Source of the DNA: Azospirillum cavernae
Lineage (GTDB): Bacteria > Pseudomonadota > Alphaproteobacteria > Azospirillales > Azospirillaceae
Length of the DNA: 64,000 nt
Direction: 5' to 3'
NCBI RefSeq assembly: GCF_003590795.1
Contig: NZ_QYUL01000003.1
Location: forward strand, 689,501 to 753,500
Under the pieces are notes generated by a model, which saw only the letters and a program-made list of their open reading frames with translations, had not been told where the DNA came from and ran no database searches. Made by a program: the position numbers and the translations under genes. Shown one piece after another: positions 8,780 to 17,934 of the stretch (position 1 is its first letter; each line of letters begins with the position of its first letter).

Positions 8780-9825
8780 GCGGTCACGCCTTCAAACCCA
8801 TCCAGGAAGCTGGCGAGGTTGGCGGCGAGGTCGTCCACGGCGTAACCGCCCTCTTGCACCAGCACGGTCGGCAGACCGGCGGCGGCGATGCGCGCGCCCA
8901 TCTTTTTGAAGCCGGGCGTGGTGACGCCGAAGGCGGCCAGCGGGTCGTTGATGAAGGTGTCGAAGCCCAGCGAGATGAACAGCATGTCCGGGGCGAAGCG
9001 GGCGATGTCGTCCAGAGCGCGCCCGATGGTGGCGAGCACCGTGGCCTCGTCGCTGCCGATGGGCAGGGGAAGATTGAGGGTGTAGCCCTCGCCTCGTCCG
9101 GCCCCGCGCTCTTGCGCGTAGCCCGCCATGTGCGGATAGAACTCCGCCGGGTCGCCATGGACCGACACAAAAAACACGTCGTCGCGTTCGTAGAAGATGT
9201 CCTGCGTGCCGTTGCCATGGTGGACGTCCACGTCAAGGATGGCGACGCGCCCGGCAAGGCCCTGGGCGCGCAGGATCGGCAGCGCCGATTCCGCCGCGAT
9301 GGCGACATGGTTCAGGTAACAGAAGCCCCCCGCCATGTCGCGGGTGGCGTGGTGGCCGGGCGGGCGGCACAGCGCGTAGGCGGCGCGGTCATCGCCGGTG
9401 GCGACCAGCTTGGTCGCGTGGACGGCGGCGTTGGCGGCGGCGCAGGTCGCGGTCCAGGTGTGGGCGTCGATCGGGCAGGCGGTGTCGAAGCTGTGCCACC
9501 CGGCCTGTCCGACGATGCTGGTGGGGTAAGAGGGAACCCGCTGCATCCGGTGGACGTTCGGGATCACCACGTCGCCCATGCCCGGCTCGGCGATCCAACG
9601 GGCGTGCGCGGTTTCCAGAAAGGCCAGATAGGCCGGGCTGTGGACGGCGGCGCGCGGGGCCGATCCGTTATCGTCGGGCCGGATCAGGGTTTCGCCGCGC
9701 GCCTCGATCAAGGCGGCCAACGCCCCGACCCGCTCCGGCTTTTCGGGCAGGGCGCGCAGTTGGCCCTTGTTGAAATAAATCGCCGGGTGGTGCAGGGCGG
9801 CGTCGGGGTGATGAACGAATTTCAT
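8776..9825 (-). CDS. Histone-deacetylase-family amidohydrolase (acetylpolyamine amidohydrolase-like)
   Basis: The 349-residue protein belongs to the zinc-dependent arginase/deacetylase superfamily. Visible landmarks are RPPGHHATRDMAGGFCYLNH (tandem His of the charge relay), DVDVHHGNGTQDIFYERDDV (zinc ligands Asp and His) and QEGGYAVDDL (substrate Tyr region near the C-terminus). Bacterial members usually deacetylate acetylpolyamines or other N-acetylated amines rather than histones. ATG 9825 (MKFVHHPD) has GGAG 8 bases upstream and was preferred to an in-frame start at 9843. It is overlapped by the EamA gene downstream and preceded closely by an M20 amidohydrolase gene, suggesting a shared role in amide or acetamide catabolism. 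Confidence 0.9.
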   Translation of the reverse strand: MKFVHHPDAALHHPAIYFNKGQLRALPEKPERVGALAALIEARGETLIRPDDNGSAPRAAVHSPAYLAFLETAHARWIAEPGMGDVVIPNVHRMQRVPSYPTSIVGQAGWHSFDTACPIDAHTWTATCAAANAAVHATKLVATGDDRAAYALCRPPGHHATRDMAGGFCYLNHVAIAAESALPILRAQGLAGRVAILDVDVHHGNGTQDIFYERDDVFFVSVHGDPAEFYPHMAGYAQERGAGRGEGYTLNLPLPIGSDEATVLATIGRALDDIARFAPDMLFISLGFDTFINDPLAAFGVTTPGFKKMGARIAAAGLPTVLVQEGGYAVDDLAANLASFLDGFEGVTA

Positions 9826-9851
9826 CGGGAGAACTCCGGGCAATCGAACGG

Positions 9852-11102
9852 TTAGGGGCGAGGGGCGAATCCCGCCGTGGCGACCAGAACCTCGAACAGA
9901 ACGGCGGCGCCGCGCGCGCCGTCGGCGGGGGCGATGTTTTCAACCTCGTTGTGGCTGATGCCGTCCTCGCAGGGAATGAAGATCATCGCGGTCGGGACCT
10001 TGCCCGCGACGTAAACCGCGTCATGCCCGGCGCCCGACACGATGTCGCGGTGGCTGAAGCCGAAGCCGCGCGCCGCGTCGCGCACCCGGTCCACCAGCGT
10101 CGGGTTGAAGGGGGTGGGCGGGAAACGCCAGAAATCGGCGATTTCGGCGCGCACGCCCGCCGCGTCGGCGATGGCGGCCACCGCGTCGCGGAACCGGCGG
10201 TCCATGGCGGCGAGCGTGGCGGAATCGGGGTGGCGCAGATCGACGGTGAAGAAGACGCGGCCCGGAATGACGTTGCGCGAATGCGGGTGGACGTCGAGGA
10301 TTCCGACGGTGGCGCAGGCGTCGCCCGGCGTGTCCAATCCCAATTCCTGCACCGCCGTCACCATGCGGGCGGCGGCGACCAGCGCGTCGCGGCGCAGGCG
10401 CATCGGCGTCGGCCCGGCGTGCGCCTCAACCCCTGTCACGGTGACTTCGTACCAGCGTTGGCCCTGCGCGCCGACGACGACGCCGATTTCCTTTTCCTCA
10501 ACCTCCAGCACCGGGCCTTGCTCAATGTGGGCCTCCAGATAGGCGTGCATCGGGTGGTCGGTCGGGGCGTCGCCTGCGTAGCCGGTGCGGATCAGCTCAT
10601 CGCCCAGCCGGGCGCCGTCCTGGGCGATCTTGTCGAGAATCTCGTCCAGCGCGAACACGCCGGTGACGACGCCCGATCCCATCATCGGCGGGGAAAAGCG
10701 CGAGCCTTCCTCGTTGGTCCAGACGGCGACCTCGACCGGGTGGCGGGTGGCGACGCTCCGGTCGTTCAGCGACCGCAAGACCTCCAGACCGGCCAGCACG
10801 CCGTAAACGCCGTCGAACCGCCCGCCGGTCGGTTGGGTGTCCAGATGGCTGCCCATCACCACCGGGGGCAAGGTCGGATCGCTGCCGGGGCGGCGGGCGA
10901 AGATGTTGCCGACGCGGTCGATGGCGACCTCGCACCCCGCCTCGACGCACCAGGACACGAACAGGTCGCGCCCGGCCTTGTCCTCGTCGCTCAGCGCGAG
11001 GCGGCAGCTTCCGCCCTTGGCCGTCGCGCCGATCTCGGCCATCGCGGCCAGGCTGGCCCACAGCCGTTCGGGGTTGATGGGCAGGTTTGAGGGAACGGAC
11101 AT
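9852..11102 (-). CDS. M20-family Zn-dependent hydrolase (N-carbamoyl-amino-acid hydrolase / allantoate amidohydrolase type)
   Basis: At 416 residues this is a full-length member of the hydantoinase/carbamoylase branch of M20 peptidases, cytosolic enzymes that remove a carbamoyl or ureido group. Metal and substrate motifs include GSHLDTQPTGGRFDGVYG, WTNEEGSRF, LEAHIEQGPVLE and GAGHDAVYVA. GGAG lies 8 bases before ATG 11102. Only 26 bases separate it from the next gene, so it heads a unit with the deacetylase-like and EamA genes. The upstream 370 bases contain two repeats, separating it from the ABC transporter block. Whether it acts on allantoate, ureidoglycine, beta-ureidopropionate or an N-carbamoyl amino acid cannot be read from sequence. 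Confidence 0.9.
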   Translation of the reverse strand: MSVPSNLPINPERLWASLAAMAEIGATAKGGSCRLALSDEDKAGRDLFVSWCVEAGCEVAIDRVGNIFARRPGSDPTLPPVVMGSHLDTQPTGGRFDGVYGVLAGLEVLRSLNDRSVATRHPVEVAVWTNEEGSRFSPPMMGSGVVTGVFALDEILDKIAQDGARLGDELIRTGYAGDAPTDHPMHAYLEAHIEQGPVLEVEEKEIGVVVGAQGQRWYEVTVTGVEAHAGPTPMRLRRDALVAAARMVTAVQELGLDTPGDACATVGILDVHPHSRNVIPGRVFFTVDLRHPDSATLAAMDRRFRDAVAAIADAAGVRAEIADFWRFPPTPFNPTLVDRVRDAARGFGFSHRDIVSGAGHDAVYVAGKVPTAMIFIPCEDGISHNEVENIAPADGARGAAVLFEVLVATAGFAPRP

Positions 11103-11140
11103 GGGGAAGGCTCCTGGAACGAACGGGAGTGGGGTTTGCT

Positions 11141-11226
11141 GGCCCCCTCCCTAACCCTCCCCCGCTGGCGCGGGAGAGGGGATTGGGGTGAAAGCGGCGT
11201 TCGGCCCCCTCTCCCGCGACGCGGGC
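11141..11226. repeat. GC-rich palindromic intergenic repeat (copy 1)
   Basis: This copy has paired runs of CCCTCCCTAACCCTCCCCCG and CGGGAGAGGG type and a second hairpin-forming half (CTCTCCCGCGACGCGGG). It shares arms with copies near 16032, 26783, 33096, 38810 and 57909, all between genes. No coding capacity is evident. Confidence 0.7.
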
Positions 11227-11269
11227 TACGGCGTTCACACATCGTTAAATAAGGCAAGATATTGGACAT

Positions 11270-11384
11270 AAATGACTTTAACCGTCATCCCCGCGAAGGC
11301 GGGGATCCAGAGTTCGCAAGACGAACCCTGTGATGAAGCCTGGATCCCCGCCTTCGCGGGGATGACGAACCCCAAAGTCATTCC
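11270..11384. repeat. MITE-like element with 28-base perfect inverted arms
   Basis: The perfect arms at 11283-11310 and 11340-11367 contain CGTCATCCCCGCGAAGGCGG and each can itself form a hairpin. Outside them AATGACTTT and its complement extend the symmetry to about 115 bases. With the GC-rich repeat just beside it, it fills most of the 370-base gap between the M20 hydrolase and the ketopantoate-reductase-like gene. No transposase is present. The structure fits a small non-autonomous palindromic element. Confidence 0.75.
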
Positions 11385-11472
11385 GTTCCGCTCTTTTGCC
11401 AAACGAGGCGATGTATGAATCCGGTAGCCCGCGACGCGGGGAAGGGCCGGGGAGGGGGCGGCGGCGCGGTTG

Positions 11473-12450
11473 TCAGCTTGGCCGTTCGCGCGCCCGCAGA
11501 TCGACCAGCGCCAGGATGGCGCGCAGCAACGGAACCTCGACCCGCGCCCGTTCGGCCAGCTCGATCACCGCGCCGAGGATGGCGTCCAGCTCCAGCCGCC
11601 GCCCGCCCTCGTAATCCTGCAACATCGAGGTTTTGAAATCGCCGACGGCGGCGGCGTTGGCGATGCGGTCGTCGACGCTGGTGGCGAAGCGGACGCCCAG
11701 CGCCTCGGCCACCGCCTTGGCCTCCAGCATCATGGCGCGTCCGACCCCGCGCGAACCGGGATCGCCGCACAGCCGCCCCAGCGTCGCGCCGGTCAGCACG
11801 CTCAACGGGTTGAAGGCCAGATTGCCCCACAGCTTGACCCAGATGGCCTCGCGGATGTCGTCGGCGCGCGCCGCCTGGAAACCGGCCTGCCCGAACAGGC
11901 TGACGATGGCGTCAACGGCGGGGCGGTCGCGGTTGGCGATGTCGCCGAAGACGAAACGCTGGTCGTTGACGTGGCGCACCCGGCACGGCCCATCGCCTTC
12001 GACGGCGACGAAGGTGGTGGCCCCGACCACGCGGTCGGGGTCGATGGAGCGCCAGAGCAGGCCATCGGGATCGACGCTGGTCAACGGGCGGTCGGCCAGC
12101 GGTTCGGGCTGGCGGTGCGGATACCACCAGGGAACGCCGTTCACCATCGGCACGATGGCGGTGTCCGGCCCCAACAGCGGCGCGACGCTGTCCACCGTGC
12201 CGCGCAGGGCGTGCGCCTTGACGCACAGGATCACCACGTCCTGCGGCCCCAGCGACAGGGAATCGTCGGTCACGCGCGGGGTCAGCCGGACCAGCCGGTT
12301 TTGCGGGGTCAGCATGGTCAGGCCGTTTTGCCGGATGGCGGCGGCGGCGTTGGAGCGGGCGACCAGCGTCACCTCCGCCTCCGTGGCGCTCAACCGCGCG
12401 GTCAGCAGGCCGCCGACGGCGCCCGCGCCGATGATGGCGACCTTCATCAT
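11473..12450 (-). CDS. Ketopantoate reductase (ApbA/PanE) family NADP-dependent oxidoreductase
   Basis: The 325-residue protein has the ApbA/PanE layout: an N-terminal Rossmann domain opening with KVAIIGAGAVGGLLTARLS, an NADP-site segment VILCVKAHALRGTVDSVAPL, and a helical C-terminal domain with KLWGNLAFNPLSVLTGAT (catalytic Lys and Asn of the family). PanE reduces 2-dehydropantoate to pantoate, but many paralogues reduce other 2-keto acids. The start region ATGATGA (12450-12444) overlaps the stop of the ABC ATPase gene, so it is the last cistron of the transporter operon. That context argues for a role in catabolism of the imported compound rather than CoA synthesis. Confidence 0.87.
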   Translation of the reverse strand: MMKVAIIGAGAVGGLLTARLSATEAEVTLVARSNAAAAIRQNGLTMLTPQNRLVRLTPRVTDDSLSLGPQDVVILCVKAHALRGTVDSVAPLLGPDTAIVPMVNGVPWWYPHRQPEPLADRPLTSVDPDGLLWRSIDPDRVVGATTFVAVEGDGPCRVRHVNDQRFVFGDIANRDRPAVDAIVSLFGQAGFQAARADDIREAIWVKLWGNLAFNPLSVLTGATLGRLCGDPGSRGVGRAMMLEAKAVAEALGVRFATSVDDRIANAAAVGDFKTSMLQDYEGGRRLELDAILGAVIELAERARVEVPLLRAILALVDLRARERPS

Positions 12451-14111
12451 GCTGAGGCCTCCACGGTCCTCGGTCCCGCCGGGCCGTGGCGCAAATCCGC
12501 CGGGATTTCCCAGCCCTTGCCGGGGATGGCGTCCAGCAGGCTGCGGGTGTAGGCGTCGCGCGGGTGGGTGAAGACCTCCCGCGCGGTGCCCATCTCGACG
12601 ATTTTGCCGCGCCGCATCACGGCGATGGTGTCGCACACCTGCGCGGCGATGCGCAGATCATGGGTGATGAACAGCATGGCCAACCCCAACCGCTTGCGGA
12701 TGTCGTCCAGCAGCTCCAGAACCTGCCCCTGCACCGACACGTCGAGCGCCGAGACGGGTTCGTCGGCCACCAGCAGTTTCGGTTCCATCGCCAACGCGCG
12801 GGCGATGCCGACGCGCTGGCGCTGGCCGCCGGAAAATTCGTGCGGGTAGCGATCCGCCGCCGATCCGTCCAGCCCGACCATGGCGAGCAATTCCCGCGCG
12901 CGGGTCAGGGCGGCGGCGCGGTTTTCGCCGAAGGCCACCGGCCCTTGCGCCACGATGTCGCCGATGGTGTGGCGCGGGTTGAGCGAGGCGTAGGGATCCT
13001 GAAACACCATCTGCACCGCCCGCCGGTAGGGGCGGAAGCCCTTGCGGTCGAGCGACAGCAGGTCGGTTCCCTCAAACAAAATCCGCCCCGAATCCGGCTT
13101 GATGAGGCCGACGATGCTGCGGCCCAGCGTGGATTTGCCCGAACCGGACTCGCCGACCAGACCAACCGTTTCGCCGGGATGGATGGTCAGGGACAGATCG
13201 TCGCCCGCCACCACGGTTTTGGATTTTTTGAACAGGCCGCCGCCGACATGGAAGACCTTGCGGACCTTTTCAGCGACCAGCAGGGCCGGGCCGGATTTGG
13301 CGTGGTCGGCGCGATGTTCGATGTAATGCGGAACGGACGCGATCAATTGCCGGGTGTAGGGGTGTTGCGGGCGGTTCAGCACGTCGCTGGCCGCGCCATA
13401 CTCCACCAGCTTGCCATGCCGCATCACCGCCACGCGGTGGGCGATTTCCGCCACCACGCCGAAATCATGGGTGATGAACATCAGCCCCATGTGGCGTTCG
13501 GCCTGGATCGCGCGGATCAGGTCGAGGATCTGCTTTTGCGTGGTGACGTCCAGCGCCGTGGTCGGTTCGTCGGCGATCAGGATGTCGGGCTGGCAGGCCA
13601 GCGCCATGGCGATCATGACGCGCTGGCGCTGGCCGCCCGACAGGCGGAAGGGGTAGGCGTCGGCCAGCTCCGCCGGGTTGGGCAGGCCGACTTGATCCAG
13701 AAGCTCCACCACCCGCGCCCGGCGTCCGGCGGCGGGCAGGCTGGTGTGCTCGCGCAGGGATTCGCCGATCTGCCGCCCGACCCGCATCAGCGGATTGAGC
13801 GCGGTCATCGGCTCCTGAAACACCATGGCGATGCGCCCGCCGCGCAGGGAACGCTGCTCCGCCTCCGGCATGGTCAGCACGTCGCGGCCCTTGAACAGCA
13901 GGCTGCCCGCCGACACCCGCACATGGGGGTGCGGCAGCAGCCCCATCATGGCGTGGGCGGTCATCGACTTGCCGGAGCCGGATTCGCCGACCACGCACAG
14001 GATCTCGTTGGGGTTCAGGGTGAAGGTCAGATTGTCCACCGCCAGCGGGCGGTCGGCGCCGGGCGGCAACGCGATGCTCAGGCCGCGCACGTCAAGCAGA
14101 GGCGTGGTCAT
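12447..14111 (-). CDS. Peptide/opine-type ABC transporter, fused double ATPase (DppD-DppF-like)
   Basis: One polypeptide of about 554 residues carries two complete ABC ATPase domains, as in GsiA-type proteins. The first has Walker A GESGSGKSM and signature LSGGQRQRVMIAMAL; the second has Walker A GESGSGKSTLGRS and signature FSGGQRQRVGIARAL. Each ends in the oligopeptide-transporter C-terminal extension (around PYTRQLIASVPH and AYTRSLLDAIPGK). ATG 14111 has GGAGA upstream and starts just before the first domain; an alternative ATG at 14153 adds 14 proline/serine-rich residues. It lies between dppC-like and panE-like genes with near-overlapping ends, completing an Opp/Dpp-type importer. Confidence 0.93.
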   Translation of the reverse strand: MTTPLLDVRGLSIALPPGADRPLAVDNLTFTLNPNEILCVVGESGSGKSMTAHAMMGLLPHPHVRVSAGSLLFKGRDVLTMPEAEQRSLRGGRIAMVFQEPMTALNPLMRVGRQIGESLREHTSLPAAGRRARVVELLDQVGLPNPAELADAYPFRLSGGQRQRVMIAMALACQPDILIADEPTTALDVTTQKQILDLIRAIQAERHMGLMFITHDFGVVAEIAHRVAVMRHGKLVEYGAASDVLNRPQHPYTRQLIASVPHYIEHRADHAKSGPALLVAEKVRKVFHVGGGLFKKSKTVVAGDDLSLTIHPGETVGLVGESGSGKSTLGRSIVGLIKPDSGRILFEGTDLLSLDRKGFRPYRRAVQMVFQDPYASLNPRHTIGDIVAQGPVAFGENRAAALTRARELLAMVGLDGSAADRYPHEFSGGQRQRVGIARALAMEPKLLVADEPVSALDVSVQGQVLELLDDIRKRLGLAMLFITHDLRIAAQVCDTIAVMRRGKIVEMGTAREVFTHPRDAYTRSLLDAIPGKGWEIPADLRHGPAGPRTVEASA

Positions 14112-14157
14112 GGCGGGGGTCTCCGGCGAAGGGGAGGGAAAAGGGGAATCCATCGGG

Positions 14158-15009
14158 TCAGCCCCGCGACCGGGCGAGCTTGGGGTTCAGCGCGTCGTTC
14201 AGCCCCTCGCCCACCAGATTGAGCGCCAGCACGGTCAGAATGATGGCCAGACCGGGGAAGAAGCTCATCCACCAGGCTTGCCGGATCACGGTGCGGGCGG
14301 CGCCGATCATGTAGCCCCAGCTCATCGCGTTGGGATCGCCCAATCCGAGAAAGCTGAGCGAGCTTTCCAGCAAAATCGCCGTCGCCACCATCAGCGAGGC
14401 CGAGACGATGATCGGCGACAGGCTGTTGGGCAGGATCTGGCGCAGGATGATCGAACTGTTGGACTGGCCGGTGGTGATGGCGGCCTGGACGAATTCGCGG
14501 TTGCGCAGGCTCATGAACTCGCCGCGCGCCAGCCGGGCCAACGGTGGCCAACTGACGATGGCGATGGCGGCGACGATGGTGGTCAGGCTGGGGGTGAAGA
14601 TCGCCACCAGAACCACCGCCAGAACGAAGTTGGGGATGGTCTGGAACAGCTCGGTGAAGCGCATGATGGCGTCGTCCACCCAACCGCCATGGAAGCCGGC
14701 CAGCGCCCCCAGCGTCACCCCGATCGCCAGCGCGGCGGCGGTCGAGGTCAGGCCGATCAGCAGCGACACCCGCGCGCCGTGCGCGATGCCCGCCGCGATG
14801 TCGCGGCCCAGCATGTCCGACCCCAGCGGCGCGCCGTCCGACAGCGGCGGCTGGAAGGGCGCGGTCGCCATGTCCCACGGATCGCCGGGGAAGAAGACCG
14901 AGGCGAAGAGCGCCAACGTCAGCACGCCCGCCAGAATGACGAGGCCCAGAACGGCGCCCTTGTTGCGGGCGAAGGCCCGCCAGAAGACCCAGGAGGAGTT
15001 GGCGTTCAT
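14158..15009 (-). CDS. Peptide/opine-type ABC transporter permease (DppC-like)
   Basis: This is a 283-residue inner-membrane permease with an N-terminal OppC-type segment (WRAFARNKGAVLGLVILAG), the LGSDMLGRD motif typical of DppC/OppC, and the binding-protein-dependent transport domain over roughly residues 75-275 with about six helices. The EAA-loop-like region is near EFVQAAITTGQSNSSII. Its ATG overlaps the stop of the dppB-like gene (ATGA at 15009). It pairs with that gene and with the fused ATPase downstream. Confidence 0.92.
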   Translation of the reverse strand: MNANSSWVFWRAFARNKGAVLGLVILAGVLTLALFASVFFPGDPWDMATAPFQPPLSDGAPLGSDMLGRDIAAGIAHGARVSLLIGLTSTAAALAIGVTLGALAGFHGGWVDDAIMRFTELFQTIPNFVLAVVLVAIFTPSLTTIVAAIAIVSWPPLARLARGEFMSLRNREFVQAAITTGQSNSSIILRQILPNSLSPIIVSASLMVATAILLESSLSFLGLGDPNAMSWGYMIGAARTVIRQAWWMSFFPGLAIILTVLALNLVGEGLNDALNPKLARSRG

Positions 15010-15989
15010 CAGCGGGCTGCCTGAATGCGCGGATCGACAAGGCCGTAAAGGATGTCGGTCAGGATGTTGAAGAGGATCACCATCACGGACGTGACCAGGA
15101 AGATGCCGAGCAGCACCTGATAATCGCGCTGCAACACCGCCTCGAACGCCAGGCGTCCGATGCCGGGCCAGGCGAACACCGTCTCGATCAGGATGGAGCC
15201 GCCGACCAGTTGCCCGGCCTGGATGCCCGCCACGGTGATGACCGGCAGGATGGCGTTGCGCAGGATGTGGCGGGTGACGACGCGGGTCGGCGTCAACCCC
15301 TTGGCCTTGGCGGTTTTCACGAAATCCTGCCCGCGCACCTCCAGCATCGAGGCGCGGGTCAGCCGGGCGTAACCGGCCATGTAGAACAGCGCCAGCGTGA
15401 CGACCGGCAAAACCAGATGCTGCGCCACATCGGCGGCGTGGGCCAAGCCGGTGTAACCGGCGCCGATAGTCTCGTAGCCAAAGGCGGGCAGCCACCCCAG
15501 TTGGATGGAAAACAGCAGGCTCATCATCAGCCCGATCCAATAGATCGGCGTGGCGTAGGCCAGCAGGGCCACCACGGTGATCGCGCTGTCGGCCCAGGTG
15601 CCGACGGTGATGGCGGCCAGCGTGCCCAGCGCCACCCCGGCGGCCAGCGCCAGCGCGAAGGCGGTCAGCGTGAGGATCAGCGTCGCGGGCAGCCGTTCGG
15701 CCAGAATGCTCCACACCGGCCGTTGCTGGCGGTAGGAAAAGCCCAGATCGCCCTGCGCGATCTTGCCGACATAGGTGGCGAGCTGTTCGTAGAGCGGGCG
15801 GTTCAGGCCGAATTGCTCGCGCAACTGAGCGACGAATTTTTCATCCGCCGCCCCGGCCTCCCCCGCCATCACCATGGCCGGATCGCCGGGGGCGGCGTGG
15901 ACCAGGAAGAAGTTCATCACCACGATGGCGATCAGGATCGCAAGCGCCTTGACCAGACGGCTCGCGAAGAGTTGGGCGAATCCCAGCAT
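15009..15989 (-). CDS. Peptide/opine-type ABC transporter permease (DppB-like)
   Basis: At 326 residues this has DppB/OppB features: an N-terminal membrane anchor (about residues 10-30), the conserved HAAPGDPA, a periplasmic segment with REQFGLNRPLYEQ, and a C-terminal permease domain with GQDFVKTAKAKGL, the EAA-type ATPase contact. ATG 15989 (MLGFAQLF) was preferred to an upstream in-frame start inside a GC-rich repeat. It follows the binding-protein gene across about 195 bases that hold that repeat, and overlaps the dppC-like gene. Confidence 0.92.
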   Translation of the reverse strand: MLGFAQLFASRLVKALAILIAIVVMNFFLVHAAPGDPAMVMAGEAGAADEKFVAQLREQFGLNRPLYEQLATYVGKIAQGDLGFSYRQQRPVWSILAERLPATLILTLTAFALALAAGVALGTLAAITVGTWADSAITVVALLAYATPIYWIGLMMSLLFSIQLGWLPAFGYETIGAGYTGLAHAADVAQHLVLPVVTLALFYMAGYARLTRASMLEVRGQDFVKTAKAKGLTPTRVVTRHILRNAILPVITVAGIQAGQLVGGSILIETVFAWPGIGRLAFEAVLQRDYQVLLGIFLVTSVMVILFNILTDILYGLVDPRIQAAR

Positions 15990-16031
15990 GGGCGTGGCTC
16001 CTGCTTGCGGCGTGCGAAAAATGCCGCGACC

Positions 16032-16155
16032 TTGCCCCCTCCCTCCCATGCTTGACAGCATGGGTCCCTCCCTCCCCCGCCTGCGGCGGTGGAGGGGATG
16101 GCGGCGGCAGTCCCCTCTCCCGCTGACAAGCGGGGGAGGGTTAGGGAGGGGGCAA
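16032..16155. repeat. GC-rich palindromic intergenic repeat (copy 2) with a nested hairpin
   Basis: The outer ends are TTGCCCCCTCCCT and its inverted partner AGGGAGGGGGCAA. Within the left part, CCCATGCT-TGAC-AGCATGGG (16045-16064) is an additional perfect hairpin not seen in the other copies. The element lies between the binding-protein and permease genes of one operon, where it may cause partial termination or affect mRNA stability. Confidence 0.7.
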
Positions 16156-16184
16156 GACGGTATAGATGATCCGAGATTCAGGCT

Positions 16185-17819
16185 TTACTTCGCCGCCAGC
16201 CAAACATCCTCGTAGGTGTCGTTGACGCCGATGGCGGTCGTGTTGGCGTTTTTCACCCGCTTGTCGAGGAAGGTCGGGAACTCCATCTCCAGCAGCCAGA
16301 CGACGGGCAGATCGTCGCTCAGGATTTGCTGAACCTCGCTGTAGAGGGTTTGGCGCTTGGCCGGATCGACCTCGCGCGCGCCAGCGGCGAACAGGGCGTC
16401 CACCTTGGGGTTGGAATAGCCCATGGTGTTGGTGAACAGGACGCCCTTGCGGATGTTGTCGGAAATGTAGGTGCGGGCGACGCCCAGCGCCGGATCGCCG
16501 TACTGGTAGAGGAAGTTGGTGGTGATCTCGTAATCCCAGTTGGCCACGCGCTGGCTCCAGCCCGCCGCGTCGGTGCTTTCCAGGGTGACGGCGATCCCGA
16601 CCTTGCCCAGCGCCTGCTTCAGATACTCGCCCAGCCGCGTCCAGGTTTCGCCATAGGGCATCGGCATGATCTTGACGGTGGCGCGCACGCCCTTGGCGTC
16701 CGGCTTCAGCCCCATCTCGTCCAACAGCGCCTTGGCCTTGTCGAGGTTGGGTTCGTAAATCGTCACCTTCGGGTCGTAGAATTTGACCACCGAATTGATC
16801 GGCCCGGTCGGAATCCGGCCCAGGCCGAACCAAATCTTGTCGCGGATGAACTTGCGGTCGATGGCGTAGGCGATGGCCTTGCGGAACCGCTTGTCGTCCA
16901 GCGGCTTGACCCGGTGGTTGATCTCCAGCCAGGACATTGGGGCGACGAACTCATAGCCCTTGGTGCTGAACGCCAAATTCGGGTGGGTCTTCATGCGGGG
17001 AACCTCGAAGGGTTCCAGATCGCTGTATTGGGTTTGCTGCACCTGTCCACTTTCCAGCGCCAGCGAGCGGCTGGCGGCGTCGGGGATGACGCGGAAGGTG
17101 ATGCCGTCGAGATAGGGCAGGCCGGGTTTGAAATAGCTGTCGTTGCGGACAAGCTGGATGTGGCTGCCCTTGACCCATTCCTTCAGCTTGAAGGGGCCGG
17201 TGCCGATGGGGGTGGCGTTGGCCGGGTTGGCGCGGAAGTCGGTGCCTTCGTAGATGTGGGCCGGAACCATCGGGGCCGACGACACTTCAAAGGATTGCAG
17301 GAAGGCCGGGAAGGCCTCCTTCAAGGTGAAAACCACCGTGTAATCGTCGGGCGCGGTGATCGATTCACAACGGCTGAAGACGGCGCGGGCGCGCGGGTGG
17401 ACCTCTTTCAAAAAGACGTTGGTGGAGAAGACCACGTCCTTGGCGGTGAAGGGCTTGCCGTCGTGCCACGTCACGTTTTCAAAGAGCTTGAAGGTGTAGG
17501 TCAGCCCATCGGGCGACACCGTCCAGCTTTTCGCCAGCGAGGGCATGGGGTTGAGCTTTTGATCGTAGGTCAGCAGGCTTTGATAAATCTTGCCCGCGAC
17601 GGTCTGGGTCGGCCCCTGCTGGTTGAGGCCAAGCATCAGGGTCGGCGGTTCGGGCTGCACGATGCTGTTGAGGACGCCGCCCTTGACCGGCGTTTCCTGC
17701 GCCAGAACCGGGGTCGCCGTCAGACCCGACAGGGCGGGGATCGCCAGAACGGCGGCGAGCAGGCCAGCGGCGGCGGCCCGTTGAAAACGCAGGGGGAGTG
17801 CGGGAAGCGGTCGTGTCAT
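16185..17819 (-). CDS. Peptide/opine-type ABC transporter substrate-binding protein (SBP family 5)
   Basis: The 544-residue periplasmic protein begins with a signal peptide (basic start, hydrophobic stretch about residues 15-38, cleavage near VLAQE). The mature part has the family 5 pattern: LNSIVQPEPPTLML at the start, KIYQSLLTYD, PDGLTYTFKLFENVTWHDGK and RKAIAYAIDRKFI. Such proteins bind oligopeptides, opines, nickel or glycosides; the ligand is not evident. ATG 17819 opens the signal peptide. It precedes the permease genes, and the aldolase gene lies upstream. Confidence 0.92.
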   Translation of the reverse strand: MTRPLPALPLRFQRAAAAGLLAAVLAIPALSGLTATPVLAQETPVKGGVLNSIVQPEPPTLMLGLNQQGPTQTVAGKIYQSLLTYDQKLNPMPSLAKSWTVSPDGLTYTFKLFENVTWHDGKPFTAKDVVFSTNVFLKEVHPRARAVFSRCESITAPDDYTVVFTLKEAFPAFLQSFEVSSAPMVPAHIYEGTDFRANPANATPIGTGPFKLKEWVKGSHIQLVRNDSYFKPGLPYLDGITFRVIPDAASRSLALESGQVQQTQYSDLEPFEVPRMKTHPNLAFSTKGYEFVAPMSWLEINHRVKPLDDKRFRKAIAYAIDRKFIRDKIWFGLGRIPTGPINSVVKFYDPKVTIYEPNLDKAKALLDEMGLKPDAKGVRATVKIMPMPYGETWTRLGEYLKQALGKVGIAVTLESTDAAGWSQRVANWDYEITTNFLYQYGDPALGVARTYISDNIRKGVLFTNTMGYSNPKVDALFAAGAREVDPAKRQTLYSEVQQILSDDLPVVWLLEMEFPTFLDKRVKNANTTAIGVNDTYEDVWLAAK

Positions 17820-17934
17820 GCGGGTGTCCTCGTCTCCGGGTGAAGCGTCTGCGGTGAAGTGATGCGGCCCTGATGCTTTTCTTGTTTTTGAAACTTTGAA
17901 CGCGATTCTTAACGCGGCCCTGTCGGGCGGCCCC

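Noticed and set aside
11473..12450. Biosynthetic panE for coenzyme A
   Set aside because: The fold fits, but the gene is coupled to a catabolic ABC operon, so the pantothenate role and symbol were not assigned.
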